Shown: positions 25,894-34,484, counted from the first letter of the stretch. The stretch is DNA of 64,000 nucleotides from HLUCCA09 sp965277275 (GCA_965277275.1 CBDICG010000001.1:372001-436000), one strand, 5' to 3'. The notes: generated by a model not told the origin, from the sequence alone. Translations and numbers: made by a program.

Positions 25894-27198
25894 ATGCCTG
25901 ATACCAACCACACCCAAAGGGTTGCCACGCTGAATATCGGCGACCAGGAAATCGAATTGCCCATTCATTCGGGCACGGTTGGCCCAGACGTGATGGATAT
26001 CCGGAAGCTCTACGCGCAGTCGGGCCTCTTCACCTACGATCCGGGCTTTACGTCCACGGCATCGTGCGAGAGCACGATCACATATATCGACGGCGACAAG
26101 GGCGAGCTGCTGCACCGCGGCTACCCGATTGACCAGCTCGCCGCGAAGTCGCACTTCCTCGAGGTCTGCTACCTCCTGCTCTATGGTGAGCTGCCGGCCG
26201 CAGAGCAGCTCGAAGATTTCGAGCTCCGCGTCACGACCCACACGATGCTGCACGAGCAGATGCAGAACTTCTTCCGTGGGTTCCGGCGCGATGCGCACCC
26301 CATGGCCATCATGGTGGGTGTCGTCGGCGCGATGTCGGCGTTCTACCACGATTCCACGGACATCTCCGATCCCTGGCAGCGCGAGGTCGCCTCGATCCGG
26401 CTGATCGCGAAGATGCCGACCATCGCGGCATGGGCGTACAAGTACCACGTCGGTCAGCCGTTCGTGTATCCGCGCAACGATCTGGACTATGCGTCCAACT
26501 TCCTGCGGATGTGCTTTTCGGTTCCTGCGGAGGACTACGTCGTCGACCCGATCCTGTCGCGCGCGATGGACCGGATCTTCACCCTGCATGCCGACCACGA
26601 GCAGAACGCCTCTACATCGACCGTCCGCCTCGCATCGTCCTCCGGTGCCAATCCTTTTGCCTGTATCGCTGCCGGCATTGCCTGTCTTTGGGGCCCAGCG
26701 CATGGCGGCGCGAACCAGGCATGTCTCGAAATGTTGCGCGAGATCGGATCGCCTGATCGGATCCCCGAGTACATCGCCCGTGCAAAGGACAAAGAGGATC
26801 CGTTCCGCCTGATGGGCTTCGGTCACCGCGTCTACAAGAACTTCGATCCGCGGGCGACCGTGATGAAGCAATCGGCTGACGAAGTGCTGGAGCTGCTCGG
26901 GATTGAAAACAACCCCACGTTGCAGGTGGCCAAGGAACTTGAGAAAGCTGCCTTGTCGGATCCGTACTTTACCGACAAGAAGCTGTTCCCGAATGTCGAT
27001 TTCTACTCGGGCATCATTCTTGAGGCGATGGGCTTCCCGACATCCATGTTCACGCCGATCTTCGCACTGTCGCGCACCGTGGGCTGGATCAGCCAGTGGA
27101 AAGAGCAACTCTCTGATCCAACAATGAAAATCGGCCGTCCGCGCCAGCTTTATACGGGTGCACCCGAGCGCGACTATGTGAACGTCGAAGACCGGTAA
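25894..27198 (+). CDS. gltA: Citrate synthase (type II, hexameric)
   Basis: 434 residues from the ATG at 25894, where AGAGGG sits nine bases upstream; the ATG at 25885 touches that site and is less likely. It condenses acetyl-CoA and oxaloacetate at the entry to the TCA cycle. Catalytic elements: the first active His in LWGPAHGGANQA, the second in MGFGHRVYKNFDPRA, and the Asp near VDFYSG. The N-terminal domain typical of Gram-negative enzymes is present (LNIGDQEIELPIHSGTVGPDV). A strong intrinsic terminator follows 40 bp after the stop. Confidence 0.96.
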   Translation: MPDTNHTQRVATLNIGDQEIELPIHSGTVGPDVMDIRKLYAQSGLFTYDPGFTSTASCESTITYIDGDKGELLHRGYPIDQLAAKSHFLEVCYLLLYGELPAAEQLEDFELRVTTHTMLHEQMQNFFRGFRRDAHPMAIMVGVVGAMSAFYHDSTDISDPWQREVASIRLIAKMPTIAAWAYKYHVGQPFVYPRNDLDYASNFLRMCFSVPAEDYVVDPILSRAMDRIFTLHADHEQNASTSTVRLASSSGANPFACIAAGIACLWGPAHGGANQACLEMLREIGSPDRIPEYIARAKDKEDPFRLMGFGHRVYKNFDPRATVMKQSADEVLELLGIENNPTLQVAKELEKAALSDPYFTDKKLFPNVDFYSGIILEAMGFPTSMFTPIFALSRTVGWISQWKEQLSDPTMKIGRPRQLYTGAPERDYVNVEDR

Positions 27199-27237
27199 TC
27201 GCCCCGAGATCAAACGCCAACAGCCTGTACGGTACCG

Positions 27238-27272
27238 GAGCCGGCCCCTTTGGAGGCCGGCTCTTTCTTTTT
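27238..27272 (+). terminator. Rho-independent terminator after gltA
   Basis: Stem GAGCCGGCC (27238-27246) pairs perfectly with GGCCGGCTC (27255-27263) around an 8-base loop, followed directly by TTTCTTTTT. It lies 40 bp after the gltA stop and should end that transcript. Confidence 0.92.
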
Positions 27273-27502
27273 GCTACTTAAGGTTGTATCTCTTGGCGGT
27301 GGTACTTTTCTTGAGGGTGACAATGCCGAGGTCATCAAGGTTAAAGGCGCACCCTTTACGCGCCGCACTTCTGGGCCTGCGCAAATTCCGGCGCGCGTCT
27401 CGGGCCACGGCAAAGTTAGCCAGAATCAGCGAGGATCGCCGGGCTTTACCAAATGGTAATACCGATAGTGTGAGGTGGGTCCGACGTATTGTGGAGGCGC
27501 GT

Positions 27503-27757
27503 ATGGTCCTGGGATATCTCCTGCTTGGTTGGATCGGCGGCTTTGTGGCTGTTCTGGCCCACCTCACAACTTCCAACCCCTCGCTCGCCGGGGCGACTGG
27601 CATCTTTGTCGGCACGTCCATGGCGATAGTTGTTCTTTCGGCCAGTGCTGTCGCCTTGCAAGCCTTCCGGACAGAGCGCCAACGCCAGACCCGCGAGCTG
27701 ACAGCACCTGTGTACGATCTTGCGCGGCGACCGATAGCGATCGGGCGGAAATCCTGA
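27503..27757 (+). CDS. Small two-span membrane protein of unknown function
   Basis: 84 residues from the ATG at 27503, chosen for the GGAGG five bases upstream; a longer frame from 27284 adds a basic leader without export or family features. Two hydrophobic spans are clear: VLGYLLLGWIGGFVAVLA and GIFVGTSMAIVVLSASAVA, then a basic tail (FRTERQRQTRE) that should be cytoplasmic. I recognise no family. It lies between the gltA terminator and a convergent enoyl-CoA hydratase gene and so is probably transcribed alone. Confidence 0.6.
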   Translation: MVLGYLLLGWIGGFVAVLAHLTTSNPSLAGATGIFVGTSMAIVVLSASAVALQAFRTERQRQTRELTAPVYDLARRPIAIGRKS

Positions 27758-27865
27758 CGCTCTCTTTAGCGGGCATGCTGTGGGGCGACTGTCGGGCCAG
27801 TCCGCATGCGAGCGGAACGCGCACCTCCGGGCATCCCCCGTTCTATTGCAGAGCTTTGGGCGGCG

Positions 27866-28642
27866 TCAGCGCCCCTGGAACTTTGCTTCGCGCTTCTCGA
27901 GAAAGGCCAGTACACCTTCCTTGAAGTCGTGGGTCGCTCCTAGCTCACCCTGAAGCTCTGCTTCGAGCAACAATTGCGCCTCGAAGTCGTTCGAGAGCCC
28001 TTCGCGCAAGGCACGCTTGATCCGGGAATAGGTTGTTGTGGGCCCCGTAGCGAGAGTGTGGGCCCTCTGCCACCAATGGGCGGCGAAGACCTCCTCGGAA
28101 ACGGCTTCCCAGATCATGCCCCAATCCGCAGCCTGACGCGCGCTGACCGGCTCGGCAAACAGCGCGGCCCCCATCGCACGTGCAAGCCCGATCTGACGCG
28201 GCAGCACATACGTGCCTCCCGCATCCGGGATCAGCCCGATCCGGGCAAACGCCTGCAGGAACATGGCCGCGTCGGACGCGATCACCACGTCCGCGGCCAA
28301 TGCCAGGTTCGCCCCTGCCCCGGCCGCGGGCCCGTTCACCGCCGCAATCGTCGGGATCGGACACTCCACGATGGCGCGGATCATCGGCACGTACTCGTCA
28401 CGCAAGGTGCGCTCGAGGTCGGTCGCGGCGATGGATCTGCTATCCCCGAGGTCCTGCCCGGAGCAAAATGCCTTGCCCTTACCGGTCAGGACGATCACGC
28501 GTGCCTCGTCCGGCGCACGCCGCATGGCGTGGGTGATCTCCGCCCGCATCTGGGTCGAAAGCGCGTTCATCACGTCCGGTCGGTTCAGCTGGACGATAGC
28601 GACATCGTCGCGCACGGCGTAGCGGATTGTGTCGTAAATCAT
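27866..28642 (-). CDS. Enoyl-CoA hydratase/isomerase family protein (PaaG-like)
   Basis: 258 residues of crotonase fold. The oxyanion hole is built by GKAFCSGQDLGDS and NGPAAGAGANLALAADVV. The Asp in IGLIPDAGGTYVLPR and the absence of the second Glu of typical hydratases match the PaaG branch (phenylacetyl-CoA epoxide isomerase) rather than FadB-type hydratase. No other paa genes are nearby, so the pathway is uncertain and the gene symbol is withheld. It lies downstream of ccmH on the same strand with a 66 bp gap. Confidence 0.85.
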   Translation of the reverse strand: MIYDTIRYAVRDDVAIVQLNRPDVMNALSTQMRAEITHAMRRAPDEARVIVLTGKGKAFCSGQDLGDSRSIAATDLERTLRDEYVPMIRAIVECPIPTIAAVNGPAAGAGANLALAADVVIASDAAMFLQAFARIGLIPDAGGTYVLPRQIGLARAMGAALFAEPVSARQAADWGMIWEAVSEEVFAAHWWQRAHTLATGPTTTYSRIKRALREGLSNDFEAQLLLEAELQGELGATHDFKEGVLAFLEKREAKFQGR

Positions 28643-28708
28643 ATAGAAAGCCTCGCGTTCGCGCGCATCCTATGCGACGGGCCGCGAGACGCCAGCGCAA
28701 ACCCTGCG

Positions 28709-29182
28709 TCAGGTCTGCTCGTCCAGAAGAGCCTTGAGCCGTGCCTCTTCTTCCGAGCTGAGGGCCGCCTCTGTCCGTGCGGGCATCCTGCGGCGCGACC
28801 AGATGTAACCCCCGCCGATCCCCAAAGCGACGGCCAGCATCGTTGGCCCTGCAATCCAGAGAAGGATGTTCGCGCCCTCGGTCGTGGGGCGGAGCAATGC
28901 ATACTCGCCGTAGCGCTCGACGATGTAGTCGATCACCTCTTCGTCCGATGACCCTGCAAGCAGGCGTTCGCGCACCAGGAGCCGCATGTCCTTCGCCAGA
29001 TCCGCATTGGATTCGTCGATCGACTCGTTGCGGCACACCATGCAACGCAACTGAGCGGAGAGCGCGCGTGCCCGCTCCTCCAGGACCGGGTCCTCAAGGA
29101 CCTCGTCTGGCGTTACGGCCAGCATGGGGCTCGCGCCCCATGCCAGCGACACTACAAGCGCAATGCACCAGGCGCGCCTCAT
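28709..29182 (-). CDS. ccmH: Cytochrome c-type biogenesis protein CcmH
   Basis: 157 residues from the ATG at 29182, which overlaps the ccmF stop by 4 bp. CcmH keeps apocytochrome c thiols reduced and presents them to the heme lyase CcmF. A signal peptide (about 1-22) precedes the active CxxC at Cys47-Cys50 (LRCMVCRNESI). A conserved LVRERLLAGSSDEEVIDYIVERYGEYALL region, of which YGEYALL is diagnostic, leads to one membrane span near 106-126 and a short cytoplasmic tail. It lacks the CcmI/TPR extension. Confidence 0.94.
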   Translation of the reverse strand: MRRAWCIALVVSLAWGASPMLAVTPDEVLEDPVLEERARALSAQLRCMVCRNESIDESNADLAKDMRLLVRERLLAGSSDEEVIDYIVERYGEYALLRPTTEGANILLWIAGPTMLAVALGIGGGYIWSRRRMPARTEAALSSEEEARLKALLDEQT

Positions 29183-31176
29183 TCTGCGGGCACGCCAGCC
29201 GGGCGGTGAGACGCCTTTCGCGCGCCGGCGGCCACGCGATAGCGACGGTCGGCCAGGGAAAAGAGCCCGCCGATCGACATGATGATACAGCCCGCCCAGA
29301 TCCAGTTCGCCATCGGCTTGATGAAGGTCCGAATGGCCCATCCCCCGCCCTCTTGCGGGTCGCCAATCACGACATAGACGTCACGCAGGATGCCATTGTC
29401 GATCGCCGCTTCCGTGGTGGGCATACCGGCCACGGGGTAGACACGCTTTTCGGGCTCGAGATGCGCCACGAGGCGATCCCCGCGAAACACGTCGATGGAT
29501 GCCATTGTCGAGATGTAGTTTGGCCCCTCGACCCGATTAACGGCGTTGAGCCGCACGTCGTACTGCCACGGCCCGAAGGCCTCGACAGTGTAACGCTCCC
29601 CTTCCTGGCCGATGCGGATATCCTCCACTTCCCAGGCGACAAGCGATGCGATGCCCAGCGTGGTTATCCCCATGCCGGCATGGGCAATGGCCTTGCCCCA
29701 GTCCGCCCCCGGCAACCGCGTCAGGCGGCGCATCCGCTCGCTGGCCGATCCCTTCCCGGACCGGCTCCAGAGCTCGGCAACTGCACCGCCGACAACCCAC
29801 ACGGCAAGGATCACGCCGACCGGTGCGAGGATCGACTGGCCGGTCTGCACGGTCCACGTCAGTGCCCCGAGCGCGAATGCGAGGATCAGGACCCCCCAAA
29901 GCTGCGCCATCGCCCGCACAAACGAGCCGCGCTTCCACGGCATCATCGCACCGACCGGCAGGATTACCATCAGCGCCACCATGAACGGTGTGAACGCCGC
30001 ATCAAAGAAGGGCGGGCCCACGGACAGCTTCCTGTCGAAGAACAGCTCCGCCGCGAGGGGCCAGAGCGTACCAAAGAACACCACGAAACAGGCAACCGCG
30101 AGCAGGATGTTGTTCGCGACGAGCGCGGATTCCCGGCTGACGACACCGAAGACGCCCTTCGCCTCCATCGCCGAAGCGCGCCACGCAAAGAGGGTGAGTG
30201 CGCCACCGACGAAAATCCCGGTGATGGCAAGGATATACACCCCGCGCTCCGGATCATTGGCAAACGCGTGTACTGACGTCAGCACCCCTGAGCGCACGAT
30301 GAACGTGCCGATGAGAGAGAATCCGAAGGCGAGGATGGCCAGCAGGATCGTCCAGGATTTCAGCGATTCACGTTTTTCGACAACGATGGCGCAATGAAGG
30401 AGGGCGGCCGCCAGCAGCCACGGCATGAACGACGCATTCTCGACGGGATCCCAGAACCAGAAACCACCCCAGCCGAGCTCGTAATACGCCCACCAAGAGC
30501 CTAGGGCGATTCCGACGGTCAAAAAGAGCCAGGCCGCCAGCGTCCAGGGACGCACCCACCTGCCCCACGCCGCATCGACCTTGCCCTCGATCAGGGCAGC
30601 GACTGCGAACGAAAACGCCATCGAAAGACCGACATAGCCCAGGTAGAGAAACGGCGGATGGAAGGCCAGGCCCGGATCCTGCAGCAGGGGATTGAGGTCC
30701 TGCCCATCCATCGGTGGAACCTCGAGGCGCAGAAACGGGTTCGACGTCAGCAGGATGAAGGCATAAAAGGCCACGCCGACAGCGGCTTGCACAGCCAAGA
30801 CCCGCGCCCGCAACGTCGGCTTCAGGTTCTGCCCGAACCAGGCCGCCGAAGCGCCGAACAGCGCCAGAATCAACACCCAGAGCAGGAGCGAGCCTTCATG
30901 GTTCCCCCACACTCCCGTCACCTTGTAGAGCATCGGTTTGTCTGAGTGGGAATTCAGCGTCACGAGCCGCAGCGAAAAATCGGACGTCACGAACGCGTAG
31001 GTGAGCGCGGCAAAGCTGAACCCGACAAGCAGGAATTGCGCCGTCGCCGCAGGCTCGGCTGAAGCCATCCAACCGGCCCAGCGTTTGTGTGCCCCTACGA
31101 GGGGTACGATCATCTGAACGACGGCAACGCAGGCCGCGAGGATGAGGGCGAAATGCCCGAGTTCTACTATGCCCAT
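29179..31176 (-). CDS. ccmF: Cytochrome c heme lyase subunit CcmF
   Basis: 665 residues from the ATG at 31176 (MGIVELGHFAL); an ATG two codons earlier is possible, and a longer frame to 31365 lacks homologous content. CcmF receives heme from CcmE and attaches it to apocytochrome c. The tryptophan-rich heme-handling motif is seen in GWGGFWFWDPVENASFMPW, with about 14 membrane spans and conserved periplasmic His residues. It is coupled to ccmH by a 4 bp overlap. The ccmE gene lies 1.8 kb upstream on the same strand, separated by the phage-type lysis cassette. Confidence 0.95.
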   Translation of the reverse strand: MGIVELGHFALILAACVAVVQMIVPLVGAHKRWAGWMASAEPAATAQFLLVGFSFAALTYAFVTSDFSLRLVTLNSHSDKPMLYKVTGVWGNHEGSLLLWVLILALFGASAAWFGQNLKPTLRARVLAVQAAVGVAFYAFILLTSNPFLRLEVPPMDGQDLNPLLQDPGLAFHPPFLYLGYVGLSMAFSFAVAALIEGKVDAAWGRWVRPWTLAAWLFLTVGIALGSWWAYYELGWGGFWFWDPVENASFMPWLLAAALLHCAIVVEKRESLKSWTILLAILAFGFSLIGTFIVRSGVLTSVHAFANDPERGVYILAITGIFVGGALTLFAWRASAMEAKGVFGVVSRESALVANNILLAVACFVVFFGTLWPLAAELFFDRKLSVGPPFFDAAFTPFMVALMVILPVGAMMPWKRGSFVRAMAQLWGVLILAFALGALTWTVQTGQSILAPVGVILAVWVVGGAVAELWSRSGKGSASERMRRLTRLPGADWGKAIAHAGMGITTLGIASLVAWEVEDIRIGQEGERYTVEAFGPWQYDVRLNAVNRVEGPNYISTMASIDVFRGDRLVAHLEPEKRVYPVAGMPTTEAAIDNGILRDVYVVIGDPQEGGGWAIRTFIKPMANWIWAGCIIMSIGGLFSLADRRYRVAAGARKASHRPAGVPAE

Positions 31177-31468
31177 ATTCATGAATGTGAAACTAGCGGA
31201 GACCACCGCCTTCGCCAACCGTTCGCCACCCGCCCAAACGGTCGCAGCCACGGGATTTTGCCGGGTCCCGCGCGTTCTGACGGCTTTGTGATCACATGGG
31301 GCGGGCACGGCCGCTCTCGCGCGCCCGTGCGCATCCGATCGAAGGAGGCCGTGCGCAACGCGCAAGGGATCGCGCCACTGCCCTTCTCGAACGATGCCGG
31401 AGCCCGGGCCGTTGGCCTACGGGGTCGCGTCGCAGCTTCACGTGGCCTCGCGCGCTAAGGCCAAGCGC

Positions 31469-31681
31469 TCAGTGCGGCAGAGCCAGTCCGCCGCGCAAGG
31501 CAAATGCAACGAGTCCGAGGAGGACGGAGCCGATGACGAGGCGCACCAGCCACTTCAGCGTATCCTCGATGGAGTGCAGCCGCTTCTCGACCATCGCTCG
31601 GTGGACCTCGTCAACGGCAATGCGCGTCTCGAGCGCATTGAGTCGCCGTTCTACCTGTATGGCCCATTCAGGGTCGGTCAT
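31469..31681 (-). CDS. XhlA-like small membrane protein of lysis cassette
   Basis: 70 residues from the ATG at 31681 (GGAGG seven bases upstream). Residues 1-40 are charged and helical with a heptad look (VERRLNALETRIAVDE, KRLHSIEDTLKWLVRLV), then a single span at about 44-65. This is the layout of hemolysin XhlA proteins, which work with phage holins at the membrane. The start lies 14 bp inside the holin gene, so the three genes holin-associated muramidase, holin and this one form one coupled unit. Family resemblance is by pattern only. Confidence 0.7.
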   Translation of the reverse strand: MTDPEWAIQVERRLNALETRIAVDEVHRAMVEKRLHSIEDTLKWLVRLVIGSVLLGLVAFALRGGLALPH

Positions 31682-32249
31682 CGTGTTGCCTCCAATCGGC
31701 GAGGGCGGCATTGGGCGCGGGCACGGGATCCGGCTCCGACTCACGCTCGGAGCGCGGCGCCCCCGCGCCGGCGTCGAGCGCCTCAAGCGCGCCGATATTC
31801 TCGGTCACATCCCGAGCGTGCGAGAGGGTCGTAGCGATCGATCTCTGGAACTCCTGCGATTTCGCTTGGTGGCGTGCACCGAAGTAGAAGCTCACAACCG
31901 CGCCGAGAAGCCACCAGAGCGGCTCGGGGACGAGGGCGATGCCCTGCATGCGTGCGGCAAACCAGATTGGATCAACCATCGCCGACACGAAGAGCCCGAG
32001 GGTGCCCAGGGCCAGAGCCGGACGCGGCACGCGGTTCAACCCGTCAATGAAGCGGTCAAACACCCCGCGCCGCGGCACGGAAAACTCCTCCGCGAATTGT
32101 GCGAGAGCGGCTTCTGCGTGCCGGGCATCACGTGCGGCCTGCCCCTCTGCGTTCGCACGAAAGACCTCTACTGTCTCGGCGATGGCATTGCGATCATTGC
32201 CGAAGAGCAGGCTGAAGATGCCTCCGAGCACGCCAGCACTCAGCCCCAT
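31668..32249 (-). CDS. Holin family protein (3TM type)
   Basis: 193 residues. A hydrophobic N-terminus (MGLSAGVLGGIFSLLFG) is followed by a charged region and two strong spans at about 77-98 and 109-125, then a long polar tail ending near the XhlA-like start. The PALALGTLGLFVSAMVDP and EPLWWLLGAVVSFYFGARHQ blocks match the holin family common in Rhodobacterales. Holins open the inner membrane so that endolysin reaches peptidoglycan. It overlaps the upstream muramidase gene by 10 bp and the XhlA-like gene by 14 bp. In Rhodobacter capsulatus the equivalent pair lyses cells to release gene transfer agent. Confidence 0.85.
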   Translation of the reverse strand: MGLSAGVLGGIFSLLFGNDRNAIAETVEVFRANAEGQAARDARHAEAALAQFAEEFSVPRRGVFDRFIDGLNRVPRPALALGTLGLFVSAMVDPIWFAARMQGIALVPEPLWWLLGAVVSFYFGARHQAKSQEFQRSIATTLSHARDVTENIGALEALDAGAGAPRSERESEPDPVPAPNAALADWRQHDDRP

Positions 32250-32851
32250 TTGGCAACGCGAGACTGATGCTCGGCCTCCGACAGGTGATAGCGCGCCGAG
32301 ATGAACTCCTCCGCGCGCTGGATCCAGCCGCCCTTGCCACCATCTCGGCGCCGGGCAAACTTGCGCGAAGACGGCCTGCGGTCCGCAAGGTCGTAGTAGT
32401 AGTTGCGTCTTGCAATCCCGTAGGCGTCGGCGAGATGGTGCGGCGCGCGCATCAGGGCGGCCTTGGCTGCGCCTATGGTTTTCGGGCCAATCGTGCCGTC
32501 AACCGTCAGGCTCTCGCCCATCTCATTGAGCAGGCGCTGAAGGATCCTGACCGCATTGGCCCCGGCATTGACGTACATGTCGAATACCGACGCCTGCAGG
32601 ACGTTGGGCAGTGCCGAGATCCGAGGCCGGTCGTAGTAGTGTTCCAGAAAGATATCGACGGCCTGATCCTCGTCGATCCGCTGCACGTCCTTGGCCGTGA
32701 TCGCCCCGTCGCCGTCGAGATCCATGCCCAGCCGGCGCATGGTATGGATGGTGACACCATGCTTCGTGGCACCGCCCGGATCGTCGGGGTCGTTCACATA
32801 GCCGCCTTCGCGTGCCACGATTTCGCGGGCGAGCGTTTCTACGTCGGTCAT
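32240..32851 (-). CDS. Holin-associated N-acetylmuramidase (GH108 endolysin)
   Basis: 203 residues from the ATG at 32851; GGAG lies about nine bases upstream, while the ATG at 32860 abuts it. The GH108 signature EGGYVNDPDDPGGATKHG contains the catalytic Glu15. The C-terminal part has a peptidoglycan-binding segment (VDGTIGPKTIGAAKA) and a WIQRAEEF ending seen in this family. An unusual insert with DLDGDGAITAKD looks like a calcium-binding EF-hand/dockerin loop. It has no signal peptide, so export would depend on the holin, whose gene overlaps it by 10 bp. It cleaves glycan strands during lysis. Confidence 0.9.
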   Translation of the reverse strand: MTDVETLAREIVAREGGYVNDPDDPGGATKHGVTIHTMRRLGMDLDGDGAITAKDVQRIDEDQAVDIFLEHYYDRPRISALPNVLQASVFDMYVNAGANAVRILQRLLNEMGESLTVDGTIGPKTIGAAKAALMRAPHHLADAYGIARRNYYYDLADRRPSSRKFARRRDGGKGGWIQRAEEFISARYHLSEAEHQSRVAKWG

Positions 32852-32912
32852 GGGGCGCATCTCCGGGCCGTTGAATTTGGCCGGAGACTGCGCTTGAGGC
32901 ATGAAGATACCC

Positions 32913-32939
32913 GAACCCGACCGTACGGTGCTCGGGTTC
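32913..32939 (-). terminator. Hairpin between ccmE and the lysis cassette
   Basis: GAACCCGA (32913-32920) pairs perfectly with TCGGGTTC (32932-32939); the loop contains the nested palindrome CCGTACGG. It lies 31 bp after the ccmE stop and about 60 bp before the muramidase start. There is no clean T-run on the minus strand (GGGTATCTTC follows), so it may be a weak terminator or an operator separating the two units. Confidence 0.45.
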
Positions 32940-32969
32940 TGGGTTTGCAATCAGAGGGTTATGCGGAAA

Positions 32970-33413
32970 TCAGCTCTCGGGTTCACGATAGACACCCTGC
33001 TCTTTCAGGGCGTCCGTCACCTCTTTGGGCATGTAGGTTTCATCATGGCGCGCAAGGATTTCTGTCGCGATGAACGTCCCATCGACCATCGATCCGGTGC
33101 CCACCATGCCTTCGCCTTCTCCAAAGAGATCCGGCAGCACACCCGTATATGCCACCGGCACCGAAGCTCCGCCGTCGGTCACGGAGAATGTCACGGTTTC
33201 GCCCTGACCGCGCACAAGCGTCCCCTCCTCGACGAGCCCGCCGATCCGGAAGACCTCGTTGGGGGGCGGCATATCCGCGACGACCTCGGATGGCGGACGG
33301 AAGAAGTTGATCCCGTCGCGCATCGCGTACCCGATCAGGGCCGTAGCCCCGATCAGTGCGACCGCGGCCACCGCAATGATCTGGATGCGGCGCTGCTTCT
33401 TCAGGCTCTTCAC
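32970..33413 (-). CDS. ccmE: Cytochrome c maturation heme chaperone CcmE
   Basis: 147 residues from a GTG at 33413 with GGGGAGG eight bases upstream. CcmE binds heme covalently in the periplasm and hands it to CcmF. The N-terminal anchor is at about 10-30, and the OB-fold domain carries FRIGGLVEEGT and the heme-binding His123 with Tyr127 in ARHDETYMP, the CcmE signature. It lies 42 bp after argC on the same strand and may share its transcript. The lysis cassette sits between it and ccmF. Confidence 0.95.
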   Translation of the reverse strand: MKSLKKQRRIQIIAVAAVALIGATALIGYAMRDGINFFRPPSEVVADMPPPNEVFRIGGLVEEGTLVRGQGETVTFSVTDGGASVPVAYTGVLPDLFGEGEGMVGTGSMVDGTFIATEILARHDETYMPKEVTDALKEQGVYREPES

Positions 33414-33455
33414 GCGCTTATCCTCCCCTCACCTCTGGACGTGACACATATTGTA

Positions 33456-34484
33456 TCACGGGAAGAGGGGCGCAAGCATCAGCCCCTCCGTTTCCGGCAC
33501 ATCCATCATCAGATTGGCGTTCTGCAGGGCCTGTCCCGAAGACCCCTTCGTCAGATTGTCCAGCACGGAGTAGATCGTTGCCCGCCCCGCGCGCCGCTCC
33601 GCCACCACTCCGATATGGACATGGTTGGACCCTCTGACATGCCGGGTCGAGGGAACTTCACCCATCGGCAGAACGGTCAGGAACGGCTCCTCTGCATAAG
33701 CCTCAGTGAGCGCGGCATGGATCGCTGATGGATCGCCGTGCACGTAGGCGGCAGCAAGGATTCCACGATTGGCTGGCACGAGAGTCGGGGTGAACTGGAT
33801 CTCCACGGGGCGTCCCGCGGCCAGGGAAAGCTCCTGATCGAACTCGCCCAGATGCCGGTGCGCGCCGCCCACACCATAGGGCTGCCACCCTTCGGATAGC
33901 TCTGCGTGCAGCAGATTTTCCTTCAGTGCACGCCCGGCACCGCTCACACCGCACTTGAGGTCGAGGATGATCTCGTCGGGATCGATCACGCCTGCACGCA
34001 CCGGCGGGAGCAGTGCGAAAAGACCGGTCGCCGCGTTGCACCCGGTACAGGCGACGAGGCGGGCCTGTCGGATTTCCTCGCGGTAGAACTCTGTCAGGCC
34101 GTAGACAGCCTCCGGCTGTAGTTCGACGGCGGCATGCGGCTTGCCATACCACTTCGCGTAGGCCTCCGGATCGCGCAGACGAAAGTCCGCAGACAGGTCG
34201 ACAACCTTAAGATCACGTGGAAGCCGAGCGATCACGGCTTGCGAAGTTGCATGAGGAAGAGCGCAGAACGCGATGTCGACATTGGAGAAATCCGCCTCGT
34301 CGATTTTGGTCAGGCGTGGCAGGTCGAGCGTACGCAAGTGCGGAAACACGTCCCGCATTTCCATGCCGGCCTTCCTGTCTGCGGTCAGGATCGAGATCTC
34401 ATACACCGGGTGTGTGGCAATGAGCCGGAGGAGTTCAGCGCCCGTGTAGCCGGACGCGCCAAGGATGGCGACGCGATATGTCAT
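33456..34484 (-). CDS. argC: N-acetyl-gamma-glutamyl-phosphate reductase
   Basis: 342 residues from the ATG at 34484 (MTYRVAILGASGYTGAEL); a longer frame to 34757 runs into murI and has no family content. It reduces N-acetylglutamyl phosphate to the semialdehyde in arginine synthesis, using NADPH. The nucleotide site is GASGYTG (9-15). The catalytic Cys149 is in CTGCNAATG, the Rhodobacterales form of the usual GCYPT. VVDLSADFRL and the His of GVGGAHRHLGE are also conserved. It lies 41 bp after murI and 42 bp before ccmE, all on the minus strand. Confidence 0.95.
   Translation of the reverse strand: MTYRVAILGASGYTGAELLRLIATHPVYEISILTADRKAGMEMRDVFPHLRTLDLPRLTKIDEADFSNVDIAFCALPHATSQAVIARLPRDLKVVDLSADFRLRDPEAYAKWYGKPHAAVELQPEAVYGLTEFYREEIRQARLVACTGCNAATGLFALLPPVRAGVIDPDEIILDLKCGVSGAGRALKENLLHAELSEGWQPYGVGGAHRHLGEFDQELSLAAGRPVEIQFTPTLVPANRGILAAAYVHGDPSAIHAALTEAYAEEPFLTVLPMGEVPSTRHVRGSNHVHIGVVAERRAGRATIYSVLDNLTKGSSGQALQNANLMMDVPETEGLMLAPLFP

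Noticed and set aside
31469..32851. Prophage remnant
   Set aside because: Only lysis functions are present; no integrase, capsid, portal, terminase or attachment repeats. A GTA-type lysis unit fits better.
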